Of a stretch of DNA of 64,000 nucleotides, positions 42,327 to 51,927 are shown piece after piece (position 1 is the first letter of the stretch; every line of letters begins with the position of its first letter). The notes beneath the pieces were generated by a model. It was not told the origin of the DNA. It made no database searches and saw only the letters and a list, made by a program, of their open reading frames with translations. The stretch is taken from the NCBI GenBank assembly GCA_016712595.1, contig JADJQT010000002.1, positions 682,001 through 746,000 on the forward strand. The letters run 5' to 3'. The translations under genes were made by a program, and so were the position numbers. This DNA is from Rhodospirillales bacterium. GTDB taxonomy: Bacteria > Pseudomonadota > Alphaproteobacteria > Rhodospirillales > Defluviicoccaceae.

Positions 42327-43321
42327 ATGCGCGAGGACCGCGCGGCACTGCGCGCACGGATCGCCCAGTCCCTCGCCGACGTGCTGAGGGAGACGGACAT
42401 CCCGGGCCTTCCCGCGGTGCAGCGGGGCAAGGTGCGCGATAGCTACGATCTTGCCGACGGCCGCCGGTTGATGATCGCCACGGACCGGCAGAGCGCGTTC
42501 GACCAGATTCTCGCCGCCGTGCCGTTCAAGGGGCAGGTGCTCACCCAGACGGCGCGGTTCTGGTTCGAGGCGACGGCCGATGTCTGTCCCAATCATGTTC
42601 TCGACTTTCCCGATCCCAACGTCACCGTTGTCCGCCGTCTTGCCATGCTGCCGGTCGAGGTCGTGGTCCGCGATTACCTCACCGGGACGACGGCCACTTC
42701 GATCTGGCCGATGTATCGCGATGGTCGCCGGGTGCTTTATGGCGAGCGGTTTCCCGACGGTCTGCGCCAGAACGAGAAACTGGCGCAGACGATCCTGACG
42801 CCGACGACGAAGGGGGCAAGCGGTGCCCACGACGAGCCGGTGAGCGGTGACGAAATCATCGCCCGTGGCCTGTTGACGGCGGCGCAATGGCAGGAGATCC
42901 GCGCGCTGGCGTTGGCACTGTTCGCCCGTGGTCGCGCCATTGCCGCCGACCGTGGCCTGATCCTCGTCGATACCAAGTACGAGTTCGGTCTCGATGGTGC
43001 GGGCCGCATTACTCTCGCCGATGAGATCCACACGCCGGATTCCAGCCGCTACTGGCTCGCTGCGTCCTATGCCGAGCGGTTCGGGCGTGGCGAAGATCCC
43101 GAGACACTCGATAAGGACTTCCTGCGCCGCTGGATTGTCGAGCGTTGCGATCCGTACACCGAGGCGATCCCGGCAATCCCGGATGCGGCGCTGGTTGAGT
43201 TCGCCCTGCGCTATATCACGCTGGCCGAGACGATCACCGGCACCCCGTTCTCACCCCAAACGCCTCCCAGAGCGTCCACGAGCGCATACGCAACAACATC
43301 TTGCGCTATCTGCGCGCCTGA
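42327..43321 (+). CDS. purC: SAICAR synthase with a frameshift near the 3' end
   Basis: Phosphoribosylaminoimidazole-succinocarboxamide synthase, which adds aspartate to CAIR in purine synthesis. The family motifs are GKVRDSYDL, IATDRQSAFDQIL, VVVRDYLTGTT, and LVDTKYEFGLD with DEIHTPDSSRYW. Near 43248-43258 the reading frame changes. The expected ending NASQSVHERIRNNILRYLRA followed by TGA is encoded in the next frame, with the stop at 43319-43321. The original frame instead runs on to 43445 with no family resemblance. One missing base near the C-run in TCACCCCAAA would explain it. It could be a genuine lesion or a sequencing error. ATG 42327 starts the conserved region. Reading as one enzyme gives ~330 residues, near the family length. 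Confidence 0.85.
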
Positions 43322-43445
43322 GCGGACCCGTTCAGACCTGCGCGTCGTCACCGGCGACGCCCAGGCGCTAATTTTACGTCTCGCTCCGGCGACGGGACGC
43401 TCCTTCACTCAATCCGACGACGATCGGCACGCAGCGCCCCCCTGA

Positions 43446-43763
43446 CCTTCGGTCTGGCTCATGCCGAGAGGCGTTCCGGCGCGTCTGCTCTTTGGCTTCG
43501 ATCTCTCACCATGATCGGCAGCTCGGGTTGATTGTCTCCAATATAAATCGCCTGAAATACGCAACAAAAGTGCAATATTGCTGACAAGTAACTGCAATAA
43601 ATAAAAGTTCGTTGGAAACAAATTGAAGTGTGTTCTTGTGGTATCTATAAGGAAACGCCGATCAACGAGTTGCAATTGATGACAAGTCGGATGTCTATTG
43701 TCGCGTGCGTGTTATCGACTATTCATGGTCGTGGCGAGTCCGTTGTCTTGACTGCTGCGGACG
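43446..43763. other. AT-rich spacer before the secretion-gene remnants
   Basis: Roughly 320 bases, clearly richer in A+T than the surroundings, with no supportable gene. The composition change at the edge of a remnant cluster suggests acquired or deleted DNA. Confidence 0.5.
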
Positions 43764-44160
43764 ATCGCGAACCTGCGCTACGACAATCTCTGGCAACGGG
43801 GCGACAGCATCAGCTTCAGCTATCAGGTGGCGCCGCAACGCACATCGGACAGCGAAGTCTTTTCCGGCTCTTATCTGGCACGGATTCCTGGCAGCCGCCT
43901 GTCACTGCAAGCCTATGGGCTCAAGCCCGACAGCGATGTCGCCTCGGTCGGAGGGGTCAACGTTGTCGGTTCCGGCGAGATTGTCGGCGGCAGGGCGATC
44001 CTGCCTCTGACCATCCAGTCCGGCTTCGTCCAGTCGCTCATCGGCGGCCTCGATTACAAGCACTTCGGCGAAAATGTCGTCCTCGGCTCGGACGAGTCGA
44101 CGGCGCCGATTACCTATTATCCGTTTACTGTGGGCTATCTTGCCAATTGGAGTGACGAGA
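43764..44160 (+). pseudogene. FhaC/ShlB-type transporter fragment
   Basis: Translated in one frame, the segment reads as the barrel part of a two-partner-secretion outer-membrane transporter: NLRYDNLWQRGDSISFSYQ, SGSYLARIPGSRLSLQAYG, then GGLDYKHFGENV and TYYPFTVGYLANW. Only ~130 of the usual ~550 residues remain. The POTRA domains and the C-terminal strands are absent, and there is no start. Just after 44160 the frame switches into an unrelated domain. Recognition rests on pattern memory of ShlB/FhaC/HecB proteins. Confidence 0.7.
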
Positions 44161-44165
44161 CGTCG

Positions 44166-45000
44166 CAGACTGCACGCCGGCAACTTCAACTTCGCCGATG
44201 CCAAGGAAGACGGCTCGGACCTGCGGTTTGTCGCCGCCGCCGACGCGACGCCGCTCGCCTACCATATCGAGAAGTACGACGGGCTCGTCGAAGAGGTTGG
44301 TCTGATCTGGGTCAACGTTGCGACGCTTGAGCCGGGCGCGGCGACCTCGATCTGGATGTATTACGGCAACGACAAGGCGCCGTCCGCCACGGACGCCGCC
44401 GGGACCTACGACGGCGAAGAGGTTCTGGTCTGGCATTTCGGTGAAGCGGACGGGATCGCTCGTGATCAGACGCGTAATCACAACGACGCGCTCACTGCCG
44501 GCGTCCGCGACGAGGCGGGCCTGATCAGCTGGGGGCTATCGCTCGATGGCACCGCACCGGTACATCTGCCCGCGTCACCATCACGCGCGATTGCGCCAGG
44601 CCAGCCGTTGACCTGGTCGGTGTGGATAAAGCCCGCGGGCGCGGAGCAGACGAGCGTTGTCTACGAGGCGCGCGGCGTCGGCGGCGCCTTCCGCGTCGGG
44701 CTCGTGGCCGGCATGTCGTACGCCGAGATCGAGACACCCTCGGGACGCATCCGGACCAGGACCGGCGAACTTCTCGCGGCAGACGTCTGGCACCATGTTG
44801 CCGTAACCGTCGCCGATCGCACGGTCGTTTACGTCGACGGCGCGCGCTACGGCGACGCCGAGGCGGTTTTGCCCCAGCTCGAAGGCGAGGCGCTCCTCGG
44901 CGGCTCTTTGTCCGCTCCAATCGCGCCGATAACGCCCGCCGGTGGCAACGCGACACCCGCTGCCGCAAATGCCACGCAGGCTGCTGCCGGCACCCCGGTC
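44166..45000 (+). pseudogene. DUF2341-LamG (ConA-like) fragment
   Basis: The open frame reads as a DUF2341 domain (HAGNFNFADAKEDGSDLRFV, HIEKYDGL, IWMYYGNDKA) followed by a laminin-G/concanavalin-like domain (DGTAPVHLPASP, WSVWIKP, WHHVAVTVADRTVVYVDG). In intact relatives this pair precedes an ExbB/TolQ-type membrane protein, which is missing here. It begins without a start and abuts the transporter fragment in another frame. Its tail runs into Ala/Pro-rich sequence that may belong to the next fragment. Confidence 0.68.
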
Positions 45001-45035
45001 GTTGCACCGGGCTTTACCGGGCAAACTCAACTACC

Positions 45036-45438
45036 AGTGCATCTTCACCCTGCGCGGGGGAGCCATCAATGCCTATGTCGATGCCGACTTCACCGTTAAT
45101 AGCAGCCGCGTGCTGACAGCGCAGGGGGGGGGATATCACCATTTTTACCGCCAATGGCGACATCGGCGCCGGTCGCGGCAAGAAGACGGCGAGCTTCAGC
45201 CCGCCGATCCGGCCCTATTACACGCCCGATACCACCGCTGTCGTCGACTACGGCGGGTTGATCACCGGCTCCGGCATCGGACCCTGATCACGCTGCCAGG
45301 CGGCGAACCCGCAGATATTTACCTGAGCTCGGCACTAAGGCGCTAGCCGACGTCGCGACAGCCGCCGGCGGTACCCAGCCCCACACACTGCCGTCGATCA
45401 TCGATGTCGAGGTGCTGAGTTTCGGCGAGAACGGGTAG
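45036..45438 (+). pseudogene. Filamentous haemagglutinin (TpsA) C-terminal fragments
   Basis: Three frame-shifted pieces resemble the distal part of large FHA-like exoproteins: FTLRGGAINAYVDADFTV; then DITIFTANGDIGAGRGKKTA after a nine-G run near 45123; then TLITLPGGEPADIYL. A tail SIIDVEVLSFGENG ends with TAG at 45436-45438. The order and motifs match the C-terminal region of the family, but the gene is broken at least twice and has lost its N-terminal secretion domain. Together with the transporter fragment it marks a dead two-partner secretion locus. Confidence 0.62.
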
Positions 45439-45495
45439 GGGATAGAGCAGGCGCCAGGACGGGGTGGCCGCGCGGAACCGGAACCGTGACCGGTC

Positions 45496-46080
45496 TCAGG
45501 CTGCGTCGTCCTGTTCACCGCGAGCGCGTGTGCCGTCCTCATCACGGTCATCGGCGTCTGGGTTGTCATGGCCCACATTGCCATGAACCTTGGCAGCCTC
45601 ATCAGGCGCAAGAGTTTCGGCGGTGATGGGCACACCCGGTTCTGCTTTCGATGTGCGGATCGACAGCGCGGATTTGACATGGGTGACGTTCGGGGCCGCT
45701 GTCAGCCGGTTGGTCAGGAACCGCTCGTAAGCGTCCCAGTCCTCGGCCATGACCTTGAGCAAAAAGTCTGTTTCGCCCGCCAACATATAACACTCGCGTA
45801 CTTCCGGCCAGGACGCGACGCGGGCCTCGAATGCCTGGAGATCAACCTCCGCCTGGCTGCTGAGGCCGACGTGGGCGAAGACGGTGACGTTGAAACCGAG
45901 AGCCTTCGGCTCCAGATCCGCATGATAGCCGCGGACATAGCCGGCGCGTTCCAGTGCTCGCACCCGGCGCAAACAAGGAGGCGCCGATATGCCGGCGCGG
46001 CGCGCTAGTTCGACGTTGCTGATCCGCCCGTCAGACTGAAGGTCGAACAGGATGCGCTGATCGATCTTGTCGAGCTTCAC
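45496..46080 (-). CDS. Lrp/AsnC-family transcriptional regulator
   Basis: About 194 residues. The N-terminal helix-turn-helix is KIDQRILFDLQSDGRISN with VELARRAGISAPPCLRRVRA. The C-terminal RAM ligand domain includes MLAGETDFLLKVMAEDWDAY. The GTG start at 46080 is chosen because conserved sequence begins directly after it. The last ~45 residues are an acidic tail (DADDRDEDGTRARGEQ) not usual for Lrp, and they abut the haemagglutinin remnant. They may come from loss of the original stop. It is divergent from trxB. Ligand and targets are unknown. Confidence 0.88.
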   Translation of the reverse strand: MKLDKIDQRILFDLQSDGRISNVELARRAGISAPPCLRRVRALERAGYVRGYHADLEPKALGFNVTVFAHVGLSSQAEVDLQAFEARVASWPEVRECYMLAGETDFLLKVMAEDWDAYERFLTNRLTAAPNVTHVKSALSIRTSKAEPGVPITAETLAPDEAAKVHGNVGHDNPDADDRDEDGTRARGEQDDAA

Positions 46081-46320
46081 CCGCCGCACGCCCGCCGTTC
46101 CCTTCCCTGATGCTTGTGCCGATGTCCGACGCCCGCGAGCAATTATATTACTCGGCGTAGGCGGTCTTCGGAAGAGCGAGAATTTCCTAGCGATGGGAAT
46201 ATGGCGGAAAATTACCGTACTCTTTGGTGGCAGCAGTGTTGCGCGTGGGATTATCGCCACCTATGCTATGCAAAAGAGCACGCTTGCCGTGCAGAAATCG
46301 CTCTTGTGAACGTGCTATCC

Positions 46321-47295
46321 ATGTCGACGCAGCATCACAGTAGGGTCGTGATCCTTGGTTCCGGGCCGGCCGGCTATACGGCCGGAATCTATGCGGCGCG
46401 TGCGAATCTCGCGCCCATTCTCGTCCGCGGGTTGCAACCGGGCGGCCAGCTCACCATCACCACCGACGTCGAGAATTTCCCGGGCTACGCCGAGACGGTG
46501 CAAGGTCCGTGGATGATGGAACAGATGGATCGGCAGGCTTCGAAGGTCGGCGTGCGGATGTTCGATGACATGGCCGTCGGCGTTGATCTGTCGCGACGTC
46601 CGTTTCGTGTCGTCGGCGATAACGGCGATATCTACCTCGGCGATTCACTGATCATCTGCACCGGCGCCTCGGCGCGCTGGCTCGGGCTGGAGGCCGAAAC
46701 GCGATTTCAAGGGTTCGGCGTTTCGGCGTGCGCGACCTGTGACGGCTTCTTCTTCCGCGACAAGGCGGTCGTGGTCGTCGGCGGCGGCAACACGGCGGTC
46801 GAAGAGGCGCTGTTTCTGACCAATTTCGCTTCCGCGGTTACGCTGATCCACCGGCGCGACCAGCTTCGCGCCGAGCCGATTCTGCAAGATCGCCTGAGGC
46901 GCAATCCCAAGATTCGCCTGCTTTGGAATCATGTCGTCGAAGACATCCTCGGCCAGCAGGAGCCGGTGCGCGCAGTCCAAGGCGTGCGCGTGCGCAACGT
47001 TGACACCGGCGCGATGACCGACCTTTCCGCCGATGGTGTGTTCATCGCCATTGGTCACGTGCCCAATACCGATCTGTTTCGCGGCCAGCTCGACATGGAC
47101 GCGGACGGTTATCTGACGACGAAGCCGGATAGCACCGCGACCGACGTTGCCGGCGTCTTTGCCGCCGGAGATGTGCAAGACAAGATCTTTCGTCAGGCGA
47201 TTACGGCGGCGGGGAGCGGCTGCATGGCAGCGCTTGAGGCAGAACGATATCTCGCCCACGACGGCGAGGAAGTCACGGCTCGCGCCGCAGAATAG
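46321..47295 (+). CDS. trxB: Thioredoxin reductase
   Basis: A 324-residue flavoprotein that transfers electrons from NADPH to thioredoxin. The FAD-binding motif is ILGSGPAGYTAGIYAAR, the redox-active pair is in SACATCDGFF (CxxC), and the NADPH site is VVVVGGGNTAVEEA. The C-terminal FAD contact is VFAAGDVQDKIFRQAITAAGSG. ATG 46321 starts the conserved N-terminus. It is divergent from lrp and followed by a LysR gene, the common alphaproteobacterial order. Confidence 0.97.
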   Translation: MSTQHHSRVVILGSGPAGYTAGIYAARANLAPILVRGLQPGGQLTITTDVENFPGYAETVQGPWMMEQMDRQASKVGVRMFDDMAVGVDLSRRPFRVVGDNGDIYLGDSLIICTGASARWLGLEAETRFQGFGVSACATCDGFFFRDKAVVVVGGGNTAVEEALFLTNFASAVTLIHRRDQLRAEPILQDRLRRNPKIRLLWNHVVEDILGQQEPVRAVQGVRVRNVDTGAMTDLSADGVFIAIGHVPNTDLFRGQLDMDADGYLTTKPDSTATDVAGVFAAGDVQDKIFRQAITAAGSGCMAALEAERYLAHDGEEVTARAAE

Positions 47296-47356
47296 CGCGA
47301 CACGCGCGTCACAACGTCGGCTCCGGCCTAGTCCTTACTCTTGAGGGAAGGCCTTC

Positions 47357-48292
47357 ATGTCGGCGGTCGACCATTGGGAGGCGATCGAACCGGCGATGAC
47401 AATGGATTGGGATAAGCTGCGCGTCTTTCATGCGGTCGCGGAGGCCGGCAGCTTCACGCACGCGGGAGATACCCTCAATCTCAGCCAGTCGGCGGTCAGC
47501 CGCCAAGTGAGCGCGCTGGAAGAGAGCCTGCAGGTCCCGTTGTTTCACCGTCATGCGCGCGGTTTGATGTTGACCGAGCAGGGCGAAATTCTGTTCAAGA
47601 CGGCGCGAGAGATTCTTGCCAAGCTCAACATGGCGGAAGCGCGGATCAGCGAAAGCCGGGAGCGTCCGAAGGGACCGCTCAAGATTACGACGACCATTGC
47701 CTTTGGCTCGATCTGGCTGGCTCCGCGCCTCAAGGAGTTTCTGGAGGACAACCCGGATATCGAAGTCTCGCTGGTGTTGACCGACAGCGAACTCGATTTG
47801 TCGATGCGCGAAGCCGATGTCGGCATTCGGATGAATACGCCGACCCAGTCGGACCTGATCCAGCGACGGCTGATGACGCTGACGTATCACGTGTTCGCCG
47901 CCCCGTCCTACCTGCAAAGACACGGCATGCCGCGCTCGCCCGCCGATCTCGACGGTCACCGGATCATCGTATTCGGCGAGGATGCGCGCCCGCCGGTACC
48001 CAACTTGAACTGGCTCCTCGAGGCCGATGTTAAGGACGGAACCAAGCGCAAGGCCTATCTTAAGGTCAATTCGACCTTCGCCATTTTGCGTGCGGTTCAA
48101 AACGGGATCGGCATCGGTGCGCTGCCGCATTATCTGAACTATGAAGCCAGCAACCTCGTCGAGATCCTCCCCGAAATCCGCGGCCCGGACCTCGACGTAT
48201 ACTTCGTCTATCCCGAAGAACTTCGCCATTCGAGCCGCATCATGTTGTTCCGCCAGTTCATCTTGCGAAAAGTGGAAGAGTTGACCAACTGA
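47357..48292 (+). CDS. LysR-family regulator downstream of trxB
   Basis: A 311-residue regulator. The winged helix is DWDKLRVFHAVAEAGSFTHA with LSQSAVSRQVSALEE. The effector domain begins near residue 95 (GPLKITTTIAFGS). ATG 47357 has GGGAAGG five bases upstream; ATG 47396 or 47402 would match shorter annotations. It follows trxB by 61 bases and may be co-transcribed. The conserved pairing suggests a redox-related role, but neither ligand nor targets are known. Confidence 0.93.
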   Translation: MSAVDHWEAIEPAMTMDWDKLRVFHAVAEAGSFTHAGDTLNLSQSAVSRQVSALEESLQVPLFHRHARGLMLTEQGEILFKTAREILAKLNMAEARISESRERPKGPLKITTTIAFGSIWLAPRLKEFLEDNPDIEVSLVLTDSELDLSMREADVGIRMNTPTQSDLIQRRLMTLTYHVFAAPSYLQRHGMPRSPADLDGHRIIVFGEDARPPVPNLNWLLEADVKDGTKRKAYLKVNSTFAILRAVQNGIGIGALPHYLNYEASNLVEILPEIRGPDLDVYFVYPEELRHSSRIMLFRQFILRKVEELTN

Positions 48293-48599
48293 CGCGGGCA
48301 AGCCGGACGGCGATGCTCCAAAGCGGGTGGCGGGTGAGGCGTTCGCTGCGCGTGCCGCCTGCCGCTCAGCGCGCGGGTCTTGCGGTCATCGCGCCCGCTT
48401 CGATCTTCTCGTGTCGCTGCACCTGCGTATGCTGCGGCCTGAAGCTTTCGCCGGTGCGAACATCGCAAGCGGAACCAGGATTTCCGCTTATACGGCGAGA
48501 AAGTAAAAAAATCGTTCAACCACGCATGCATAACGCGCATGCGAGAGATGCGTATTTTTTTGCTGGCGGTTACCGCAGAACCTGCTTATATACGTTCCT

Positions 48600-48741
48600 G
48601 ACGCTGCACTGCAGCAATGAGTTTTCAGGTTTCGGGTGCAATGCCCGAAAAAAGGGCTCGTCTCTGATGAGTCCTACGTCTCCCAGACGTGAAGCCTCCC
48701 TGTTGGACTTGCCGGGCCGGATTTCGGCCCGGCTTTTTTTT
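48600..48741 (+). ncRNA. Putative structured small RNA
   Basis: A non-coding candidate of ~140 nt with four consecutive hairpins: GCTGC/GCAGC (48603-48615), TTTCGGG/CCCGAAA (48630-48650), ACGTCT/AGACGT with loop CCC (48676-48690), and a strong terminator. Two single-stranded CTCCC motifs (loop of hairpin 3 and before the terminator) resemble the anti-Shine-Dalgarno motifs of some alphaproteobacterial small RNAs. A TTATATA box at 48586-48592 is a possible -10, with TTGCTG at 48560-48565 a weakly spaced -35. No protein-coding frame is supported here. Confidence 0.65.
48711..48741 (+). terminator. Rho-independent terminator of the small RNA
   Basis: A perfect nine-pair stem, GCCGGGCCG with CGGCCCGGC, a short loop, and eight T residues. 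It is the clearest intrinsic terminator in the window. Confidence 0.9.
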
Positions 48742-49150
48742 GCCTTCCGGCGCTGCAGCGCAATACTGATGTTCCCGCGTCCGAATGTCGATTTGTCAAC
48801 TTGGCACGCAAGCGCACGCCGTTGGCAGTTCGTGGCGATAGCGCCTCCCACGCCGACGATGGTCGGCTTTTGATCCAAAAAGCGCGAACGCAGGTTGTCC
48901 TATTTCGCCTGTTCGTTTATGGTCAAACGACTTGGTGTTCACGGCTGCGCGATGGGGAGGCGCAGGACATCGGGGGAGTGGGCCTATCGAGCCCAGACGT
49001 TCGGCGGCCGCGTGCTGTGCGCCGAGCCTGCCGCGCCGGGGCTGACGCGGGCCCTTTCATCTGCACTCACGTTTGACCGTGCACCGTGAACACCACCGTT
49101 TTGTCCTCTACCGAAACCGGGCCTGGGTCCGGCGGCCCGCAGCCGGGGCG
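48742..49150. other. No gene seen downstream of the small RNA
   Basis: About 410 bases between the small RNA and the oxidoreductase gene. Short open frames exist but none has homology or a supporting ribosome site. Confidence 0.4.
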
Positions 49151-49858
49151 TCAGCCTCGCGGCTTGGGGAAAAGCTTGTCGTCGAAGTCATCGAGGCGGG
49201 GAAAGCGCAGGGGGGGCAAGCGGTCGAGCGCTAGCAGGTGCTCTCGGTAGGATACAAGGATTTCGCGCCGGGCAGCGTCGCTAATATAAGGGACATGGTA
49301 GGCGTAGAAAGGCGGCAAGACTTCGAGACCGACGTAATAAAGGGTACCGCGAAGCAGGGGGCGGAGCATGGTCTCGAGCTCGCCGTGAATGGCATCGCGG
49401 CCGAACATGTGGGCTCGTCCACCAAGACTCATCGCAATCGTGCCTTTTTTGCCGGCAAGGCCGCCGCGGTCGTAGAAGCGCTTTCCGCCGTAGGTCAGGC
49501 CGGAGATGAGCACGCGGTCGATCCAGCCCTTGAGGATCGCCGGCACCGAAAACCAGAACAGCGGAAAGTTGAACAGAAGCAGGTCGCAAGCGATGAGCTT
49601 GTCGATCTCAAGGGCGATGTCGCGGGCGAGGTTTCCGCTCTCGTAGGCATGCCGCTGCTCGAGCGCGTAGACGAGGTAGTCCGGGTTCGCCGGCTCGGCG
49701 AAGTCGGCCGCCGAGGCCACGGGTTCGAATCCCATGGCGTAGAGGTCGGATACGACCACGCTGTGCCCGGCAGCCGAGAATGTCTCAACCGCGCAGTCTT
49801 TCATTGCGGCGGTGAATGAGCGGCGCTCCGGGTGGGCGTGGACGATCAGCACGTTCAT
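49151..49858 (-). CDS. NAD(P)H dehydrogenase (quinone)-type flavodoxin-fold protein
   Basis: A 235-residue FMN enzyme of the WrbA/NQO/KefF fold. The FMN phosphate loop is VHAHPERRSFTAA at the N-terminus, and the flavin/quinone site is FNFPLFWFSVPAILKGWIDRV with GLTYGGKRFYDRGG. It probably reduces quinones or xenobiotics by two electrons. ATG 49858 has AGGAG about 10 bases upstream. It lies 47 bases downstream of the EF-G-like gene on the same strand; a functional link is not evident. Confidence 0.92.
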   Translation of the reverse strand: MNVLIVHAHPERRSFTAAMKDCAVETFSAAGHSVVVSDLYAMGFEPVASAADFAEPANPDYLVYALEQRHAYESGNLARDIALEIDKLIACDLLLFNFPLFWFSVPAILKGWIDRVLISGLTYGGKRFYDRGGLAGKKGTIAMSLGGRAHMFGRDAIHGELETMLRPLLRGTLYYVGLEVLPPFYAYHVPYISDAARREILVSYREHLLALDRLPPLRFPRLDDFDDKLFPKPRG

Positions 49859-49905
49859 GCCGTGGTCTTCTCCTGTCAGAAAAAGTGCTGGAGGGGTGGG
49901 CGGGC

Positions 49906-51927
49906 TCAGTTCAACGACGCGCGCTGGGTCACCACCTCGTCGGCGAGCTTGCCGGACAGTTCCTGCAGATGGTCGAACCGCCATTCGAAGGTTCCGACCC
50001 CCAGCGTTGCCGACCGTAGTTCAACGATCAGGCCGTGCATTTCCGCCTGTGGCAGCAGCACCGAAACCTCATCCCATCCGGGCCAGTCGGATCGGGGCTC
50101 AAATCCCAAGATCTGCCCGCGACGGCCGCTCGACAGCCGCTGGATACGCGAGGTGAACTCCGCCGGTACCGAAATCCGCACGCTGAAGATCGGCTCGAGC
50201 AGAACCGGATCACACTTGGCCATGCCCTCGCGCATCGCCAGTTGCGCCGCCTTGCGGAACGCCATGTCTGACGAATCGACCGTGTGAAAGGTGCCATCGG
50301 TCAAGGTTACGGTGATATCGACCACCGGAAAGCCGAGTGGGCCGCGCGCGAGATATTCGCGCACGCCGGCTTCGACGGCGGGAATGTACCGTTTCGGAAC
50401 CGCGCCGCCGGTGATCGAATCGGAAAAGGCGAAGCCGGCACCGCGCGGCAGCGGCTTGATATCGAGATGCACATCGCCGAATTCGCCGTGCCCGCCGGAC
50501 TGTTTTTTGTGCCGTGCGTGCTGGCTGGTGGCGCCGCGGATCGTCTCCTTGTACGGCACTTGCGGGCGCCGCGCGTCCACGGGGACATTGAACCGGTTGC
50601 GCAGGCGGTCAAGGGCAATGGCAATCTGCATCTCCCCCTGACCCCACATCAGGAATTCGCTGGTATCGGGATCGTGGCCGTAGGAGAGCGAGGGGTCCTC
50701 GTCGACGAGTCGCGTCAGCGCGCTGGTCAGCTTGACCTCGTCGGCGCGCTCACGAGCGTGCACCGCCTGAGCGAAGAGCGGTTTCAGTGGCTCCGGCCAG
50801 GGCTCGCCCGCGGCCTTGCCGGAAGGCGATAACAGCGATCCGGTCTGCGCCGACTCAAGCCGCCCGAAAGCGACAACCTCGCCGGTCGCGGCCCGTGCCA
50901 CCTTCTCCAGCTTGTGGCCTTGAAGCCGGTTTACGCCGCTGACCCGTTCGCCGTTCAAGGACATCCCGTCCACGAATTCGCCCTGCCAGACGCGGACGAT
51001 CGATAGCTTGCCGGTATGGGCGGCGTGCAGCGTCTTGAAGATTTGCGCGCACGACTCCTCGGCAATGACGTTCAGCCGTTCCGCCGTCTGCACCGCGTCC
51101 GGGGCTTCGTGGCGCAGCGCCTTCAACAGCCGGGTGACGCCGTGCATGCCCTCGGCCGAGCCGAAGAATACCGGAACGATCAGGTCCTGCTGCAGGTCGC
51201 GGGCGAGGCCGGCGTAGATTTCGTCCGGGTCCGGGGGGACGTCCTCGAGAAGTTTTTCGAGCAGGACGTCATCGAAATCGGCGATCGCCTCCAGCATCCC
51301 GGCACGGGCCTCTTTCTCGCGGTCGGCATCGATCTCGGGAATCCGGATCAATTCGGATCGCTGCCCTTCGCTCCAACGGAACGCCCGCTCGCTGACCAGA
51401 TCGACGAAGCCGCTGATCTTTTCGCCGCTGCGGATGGGGATTTCGCGCAGCACCAGCGGCCGGTTGGACAGGCCTTGCAGGGCCTCGAGGGTGGCGCGGA
51501 TGCTGCCGCCGGCAAGGTCCATCTTGTTGATGAACACGACGTGCGGAATCGTGCGCTCGTCGAGAAAGCGCAGCAGCGGTGCCAAGGTCAGAATCTTCTG
51601 CGGTTCCGCCTCGCAGACGACGACCGCGGCGTCGACAACCATCAGCGCGTTGTATGCGTCTTGTGCCAGCTCGATAAAGCCCGGGCAGTCGAGGAACGTC
51701 CACTGCTCGCCAAGATATTCCGCAGTGGCGATATTCATCTCGGTCGACATCTGCCGGGCGCGCGACTCGGCGCTGCTGTCGCCGACGGTGTTACCTTCCC
51801 GCACGCTGCCTTTGCGGCTGATAGCGCCACACACCGCCAGAACGCTTTCCAGTAACGAGGTCTTGCCGGCCCCGTAGGGTCCGACGAACGCCGCGCATCG
51901 GGGTCCGGATGAAGGTTTCTTGGTCAA
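49906..51927 (-). CDS. EF-G-like translational GTPase (paralogue)
   Basis: About 673 residues with the EF-G domain order. The P-loop is GPYGAGKTSLLE, G3 is FLDCPGFIE, and NKMD is the guanine motif. Domain II and domain IV (including KQSGGHGEFGDVHLDIKP) and domain V follow. It differs enough from housekeeping FusA to suit the EF-G2-like group, whose function is uncertain. The preferred start is TTG 51927 with GGGAGG (51936-51941 on the plus strand as CCTCCC) 8 bases upstream; the frame is open to 51984. It is divergent from trkH. Confidence 0.9.
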   Translation of the reverse strand: MTKKPSSGPRCAAFVGPYGAGKTSLLESVLAVCGAISRKGSVREGNTVGDSSAESRARQMSTEMNIATAEYLGEQWTFLDCPGFIELAQDAYNALMVVDAAVVVCEAEPQKILTLAPLLRFLDERTIPHVVFINKMDLAGGSIRATLEALQGLSNRPLVLREIPIRSGEKISGFVDLVSERAFRWSEGQRSELIRIPEIDADREKEARAGMLEAIADFDDVLLEKLLEDVPPDPDEIYAGLARDLQQDLIVPVFFGSAEGMHGVTRLLKALRHEAPDAVQTAERLNVIAEESCAQIFKTLHAAHTGKLSIVRVWQGEFVDGMSLNGERVSGVNRLQGHKLEKVARAATGEVVAFGRLESAQTGSLLSPSGKAAGEPWPEPLKPLFAQAVHARERADEVKLTSALTRLVDEDPSLSYGHDPDTSEFLMWGQGEMQIAIALDRLRNRFNVPVDARRPQVPYKETIRGATSQHARHKKQSGGHGEFGDVHLDIKPLPRGAGFAFSDSITGGAVPKRYIPAVEAGVREYLARGPLGFPVVDITVTLTDGTFHTVDSSDMAFRKAAQLAMREGMAKCDPVLLEPIFSVRISVPAEFTSRIQRLSSGRRGQILGFEPRSDWPGWDEVSVLLPQAEMHGLIVELRSATLGVGTFEWRFDHLQELSGKLADEVVTQRASLN

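Noticed and set aside
43248..43258. Programmed frameshift in purC
   Set aside because: No slippery heptamer with a stimulating structure is evident, and purC is not known for recoding. A lesion or sequencing error is simpler.
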